Shown here one piece after another: positions 7,151-8,885 of a DNA stretch of 8,885 nt. Positions within the stretch are counted from its first letter, which is position 1. Each line of letters begins with the position of its first letter. The DNA is from an uncultured Clostridia bacterium (lineage in GTDB: Bacteria; Bacillota; Clostridia; Oscillospirales; Oscillospiraceae), in the NCBI GenBank assembly GCA_947176425.1, contig CAMWQV010000054.1:1-8885 (forward strand), in the 5' to 3' direction. The notes beneath the pieces were generated by a model. That model was not told the DNA's origin. It saw nothing but the letters and a program-made list of their open reading frames with translations, and ran no database searches. A program made the translations under genes and the position numbers.

Positions 7151-7249
7151 TTTACAACATCCTTTTTATTCCTCTTATTAATTCAAAGAAGCCGAGACCA
7201 CCCTTTTTCGGATGGCCTTGGCTTCTTTTTGACTCTTTTTTACAACATC
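7151..7249. repeat. 11-base direct repeat bracketing a terminator hairpin
   Basis: TTTACAACATC occurs at 7151-7161 and again at 7239-7249, 88 bases apart, with the hairpin at 7185-7228 between the copies. Similar AT-rich sequence follows each copy. It may be a relic of a small insertion or deletion event or of an attachment site, or it may be chance in AT-rich DNA. Confidence 0.4.
7185..7240 (+). terminator. Strong plus-facing terminator with no gene upstream
   Basis: AAAGAAGCCGAGACCA (7185-7200) pairs with TGGCCTTGGCTTCTTT (7213-7228), 16 positions with one mismatch and one wobble, around a 12-base loop. T-runs follow at 7226-7230 and 7235-7241. It has the form of a genuine Rho-independent terminator for plus-strand transcription, yet no plus-strand gene is recognisable for more than 2.8 kb to its left. 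On the minus strand only TTTG follows. Confidence 0.7.
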
Positions 7250-7557
7250 TTATTATATCCCGCCTGCAAAGGTAGGAATTATAGTGATGGCATACCAAAC
7301 AGGGCCACGCTGGGCCATCCAAGTATTTTCTTGTAGTGCCCAGATCACAGGATTTCCTATCATTTATAACGGAAGTAATATCCATCTTCATCTTTGCAAA
7401 AATAGTCGAACAACCGCGGCTTGCGCTAATCTGTAAATATAACACTTTGCCGCTTTTTGTAACTGTTTTGACGATTCCTGCGAATAATGAGCAAAATTCA
7501 TTTTTTACGGATATTAGGTAATAGAGGGACAGATTTTAGCTGCGAGGAATAGGTCGA
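7250..7557. other. Gene-free AT-rich stretch
   Basis: No protein family is recognisable here on either strand. Short frames exist on both strands: a plus frame from GTG 7336 to 7521, another from ATG 7284, and a minus frame to 7445. None has a convincing ribosome binding site together with family-like motifs, and they overlap one another. I found no tRNA and no transposase fragment. It is most simply spacer or decayed sequence near the proposed edge of a mobile element. Confidence 0.5.
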
Positions 7558-7604
7558 AAAGTTTTCAAAAAACTTTCCCATACCTGAAGGGTGTTTTCAG
7601 GTAT
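7558..7604. repeat. Two adjacent hairpins
   Basis: AAAGTTTT (7558-7565) pairs with AAAACTTT (7569-7576) around a 3-base loop. Directly after it, ATACCTGAA (7580-7588) pairs with TTCAGGTAT (7596-7604) around a 7-base loop. Neither is followed by a T-run. Side-by-side inverted repeats of this kind occur at origins, transfer origins and recombinase sites, but nothing here identifies which, if any, applies. Confidence 0.5.
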
Positions 7605-7689
7605 AAGTGCTATCATTGAATGTGGTGACATCTTAAAACAGCACCTTGACAAACAGCGGAACGAGTTTCCGCTTATAGCCACTATGTAA
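7591..7689 (+). other. Possible small open frame (32 codons), function unknown
   Basis: From GTG 7591 to TAA 7687-7689 the plus strand reads a 32-residue peptide containing IIECGDILKQHLDKQRNEF. The composition looks coding-like, but the only Shine-Dalgarno-like bases (GAAGG) touch the start codon, and no family is recognised. A hairpin (AGCGGAA at 7655-7661 with TTCCGCT at 7667-7673) sits inside it. It could be the tail of a lost gene, a leader peptide, or chance. Confidence 0.22.
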
Positions 7690-7717
7690 GTGTTGCAATC
7701 CTGCATTGGTTATATAA

Positions 7718-8083
7718 CCGCAAGTACTACCTATAGGCCCGTGGACTGGAAGGAGCGTTGGTGAAGCTCTCCGCCTGTTCCTGCCTTTCAAAGTACGAGC
7801 AGTGTGAAATAACCGTCCGGCGCTGGTAACGCCGCAGACGCGGGATGCACCACAAAACACCGTACCGCAGGTTAAAAGGGGGATACTGAGGGAATGGCCT
7901 GGGCAGCTTAGTCAACTGCCGCCACCATCTGTCCGGTATCGCGCTGCCATACCAGAACAGGCTTGCATAGCTCCCATGCCAGGGATGAGCAGTAAGGCGG
8001 TCCCGTTGCCTGATAATACGGCACATATTCTACAGAAGATTCGCGGAGAACCCCGCGCCGGTCATATAAAATCAGACTACTAA
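7718..8083 (+). pseudogene. Open frame leading into the parB-like gene, broken by one TGA; unrecognised
   Basis: The frame is open from 7718 to 8083 except for a TGA at 7805-7807. The part after the TGA holds 91 sense codons and ends with TAA at 8081-8083, which overlaps the AAGGAGG (8082-8088) of the parB-like gene, a typical operon arrangement. The first in-frame ATG is at 7976 and would give 35 residues ending in PRAGHIKSDY. The peptide is rich in Pro and Arg and I do not recognise it. It may be a degraded gene, a short leader gene, or a structured untranslated leader. Several small hairpins support the last view, for example CGGCG/CGCCG near 7818-7834, a GGTTATATAACC palindrome at 7708-7719, and GGCAG/CTGCC near 7900-7920. 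Confidence 0.25.
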
Positions 8084-8099
8084 GGAGGACGATAAGATA

Positions 8100-8846
8100 A
8101 TGCTTATTCCGATCAGCGAGATTAGCGTCAATGCTGGACGGCGAGATGCAGTCCCAAAGGATATCCAAGAGTTGGCGGACAGTATATCAGAAATTGGCCT
8201 GCTCCATCCGATTACTGTTGACAGCGGACATACCTTGATCGCCGGACTGCACCGGCTGGAAGCGGCAAAACTGCTGGGCTGGACAGAGATCGAATGTATG
8301 GTCAGCGATCTGGACGGCCTGCAAGCGGAGTTGGCAGAGATTGACGAGAATTTTGTCCGTGCTGACCTTTCTCTGGTAGACTGCGGCAATCTGCTTTTAC
8401 GGCGGAAGGAGATTTACGAAACACTCCATCCAGAAGCAAAAGATGGCGGTGATCGCAGGAGTGAGAATTTCAGAACGAAAAATTTTCGTTCTGATTCTGT
8501 GAAATCCTTTGCGCAAGACACTGCAAAAAAGTTGGGAGTAACACCCCGCACAGTAGAGATGCAAGTTCAGGCAGCAAAGAATTTAACCGCAGAGGCAAAG
8601 TCTATTATCAAGGGGACAGATACCAAGATCACAAAAACAGATGCTATAAAGCTGTCCAGGCTGACCCCAGAGCAGCAGGGTGAAGCGGCCAGCCAATTAG
8701 CGGCGGGAGAAATCAAGTCGATCGTCCAATACCAGCCACCAGCAGAAATACCTGAAGTATCTCAGGAAGAATCCGTTACATCCCGTTCAGTCCCATATAG
8801 TCTGGGCAATAAACACTTTGCTACGTTGGAAGGGAGTGAAAAATAA
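8100..8846 (+). CDS. ParB N-terminal domain protein of mobile-element type (248 aa)
   Basis: The first 70 residues form a ParB/Srx-fold domain: LIPISEISVN at the start, then a helix with IQELADSISEIGLLHPITV (22-40), and the signature LIAGLHRLEAAKLLGW (46-61). R52 keeps the conserved arginine, but GLHR replaces the canonical GERR of chromosomal ParB, as is usual in phage and conjugative-element relatives. IDENFVRADLS (81-91) and RRKEIYETLHPEAKDGGDRR (101-120) are further motifs of that subgroup. A helix-turn-helix is likely around 140-158 (AKKLGVTPRTVEMQVQAAKN). The last 40 residues are low-complexity and unrecognised. The start ATG at 8100 follows AAGGAGG by 11 bases. It may act in element segregation, transcriptional control or DNA nicking; the sequence does not decide. 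No parA is visible, though a further gene could begin just past the window. Confidence 0.88.
   Translation: MLIPISEISVNAGRRDAVPKDIQELADSISEIGLLHPITVDSGHTLIAGLHRLEAAKLLGWTEIECMVSDLDGLQAELAEIDENFVRADLSLVDCGNLLLRRKEIYETLHPEAKDGGDRRSENFRTKNFRSDSVKSFAQDTAKKLGVTPRTVEMQVQAAKNLTAEAKSIIKGTDTKITKTDAIKLSRLTPEQQGEAASQLAAGEIKSIVQYQPPAEIPEVSQEESVTSRSVPYSLGNKHFATLEGSEK
8470..8494. repeat. 25-base palindrome inside the parB-like gene
   Basis: TCAGAACGAAAA (8470-8481) is the exact reverse complement of TTTTCGTTCTGA (8483-8494), with one base between. It encodes part of FRTKNFRS, a linker between the ParB fold and the predicted helix-turn-helix. A 12-base perfect inverted repeat is more than coding constraint demands. 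It could be a binding site for the protein itself (parS-like), or an mRNA hairpin. Confidence 0.7.
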
Positions 8847-8885
8847 AACGTGTAAATGAGTCTAAAGGATAAGAAATAAGGTAAT

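Noticed and set aside
7152..7445. A 97-codon minus-strand frame in phase with the AraC fragment, which might have been its missing N-terminus after one stop codon.
   Set aside because: The translation has no cupin or AraC features, contains the terminator hairpin, and its Cys/Arg-rich composition looks non-coding.
7646..7679. TTGACA (7646-7651) with TTATAG/TATAGC downstream as a promoter for the parB-like gene.
   Set aside because: The spacer would be 21-22 bases, longer than normal for sigma-A promoters, and the sequence is also part of a coding-like peptide and a hairpin.
7633..7860. A 75-codon minus-strand frame ahead of the parB-like gene.
   Set aside because: No ribosome site and no family features; it overlaps longer minus frames and plus-strand open stretches of equal quality, so I do not call it a gene.
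7580..8757. ATACCTGAAG present both at 7580-7589 and at 8748-8757.
   Set aside because: A 10-base match alone, without matching flanks, is not strong enough to call a repeat or attachment pair.
8856..8879. A 7-codon frame (MSLKDKK) after the parB-like gene.
   Set aside because: It is too short to support and has no clear ribosome site; the next real gene probably starts beyond the window.

Overview
The window looks like a piece of a Bacillota chromosome, most likely a gut-type Clostridia (Oscillospiraceae or Lachnospiraceae range). This is inferred from strong AAGGAGG-type ribosome binding sites, roughly balanced base composition, the pairing of an ABC sugar transporter with GH36 enzymes and AraC regulators, and the ParB-like gene of a type common on clostridial conjugative elements. 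No marker gene fixes the genus.

Bases 1-6438 are an alpha-galactoside utilisation locus. It begins with the last 29 codons of a carbohydrate ABC permease (MalG/MsmG type). Next is a complete GH36 alpha-galactosidase (196-2382, +), then two complete divergently transcribed AraC-family regulators with N-terminal cupin-like sensor domains (2443-3303, - and 3470-4357, +). The locus ends with a second GH36 enzyme from the raffinose-synthase/Sip1 branch (4408-6438, -). Hairpin terminators separate both convergent pairs. The 166-base divergent promoter region between the regulators carries a 15-base imperfect direct repeat with a 20-base period, the usual architecture of an AraC-family operator. The likely scheme is that the transporter imports raffinose-family sugars or melibiose, one or both GH36 enzymes release galactose, and the AraC proteins switch the genes on.

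Bases 6439-7250 look decayed. They hold the 3' end of an HxlR-family regulator gene (6500-6610, -), an AraC DNA-binding domain with no sensor domain and no credible start (6756-7142, -), and a strong plus-facing terminator with no gene ahead of it (7185-7230), flanked by an 11-base direct repeat.

Bases 7250-8099 have no recognisable gene. The part from about 7550 on contains several hairpins and two plus-strand open stretches that I do not recognise, and it runs straight into a ParB-like partition/nuclease-fold gene (8100-8846, +). I infer that this right-hand part belongs to an integrated mobile element, with the boundary somewhere in 7140-7590. The parB-like gene contains a near-perfect 25-base palindrome. 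I see no CRISPR array, tRNA or rRNA, and no intact transposase or integrase.
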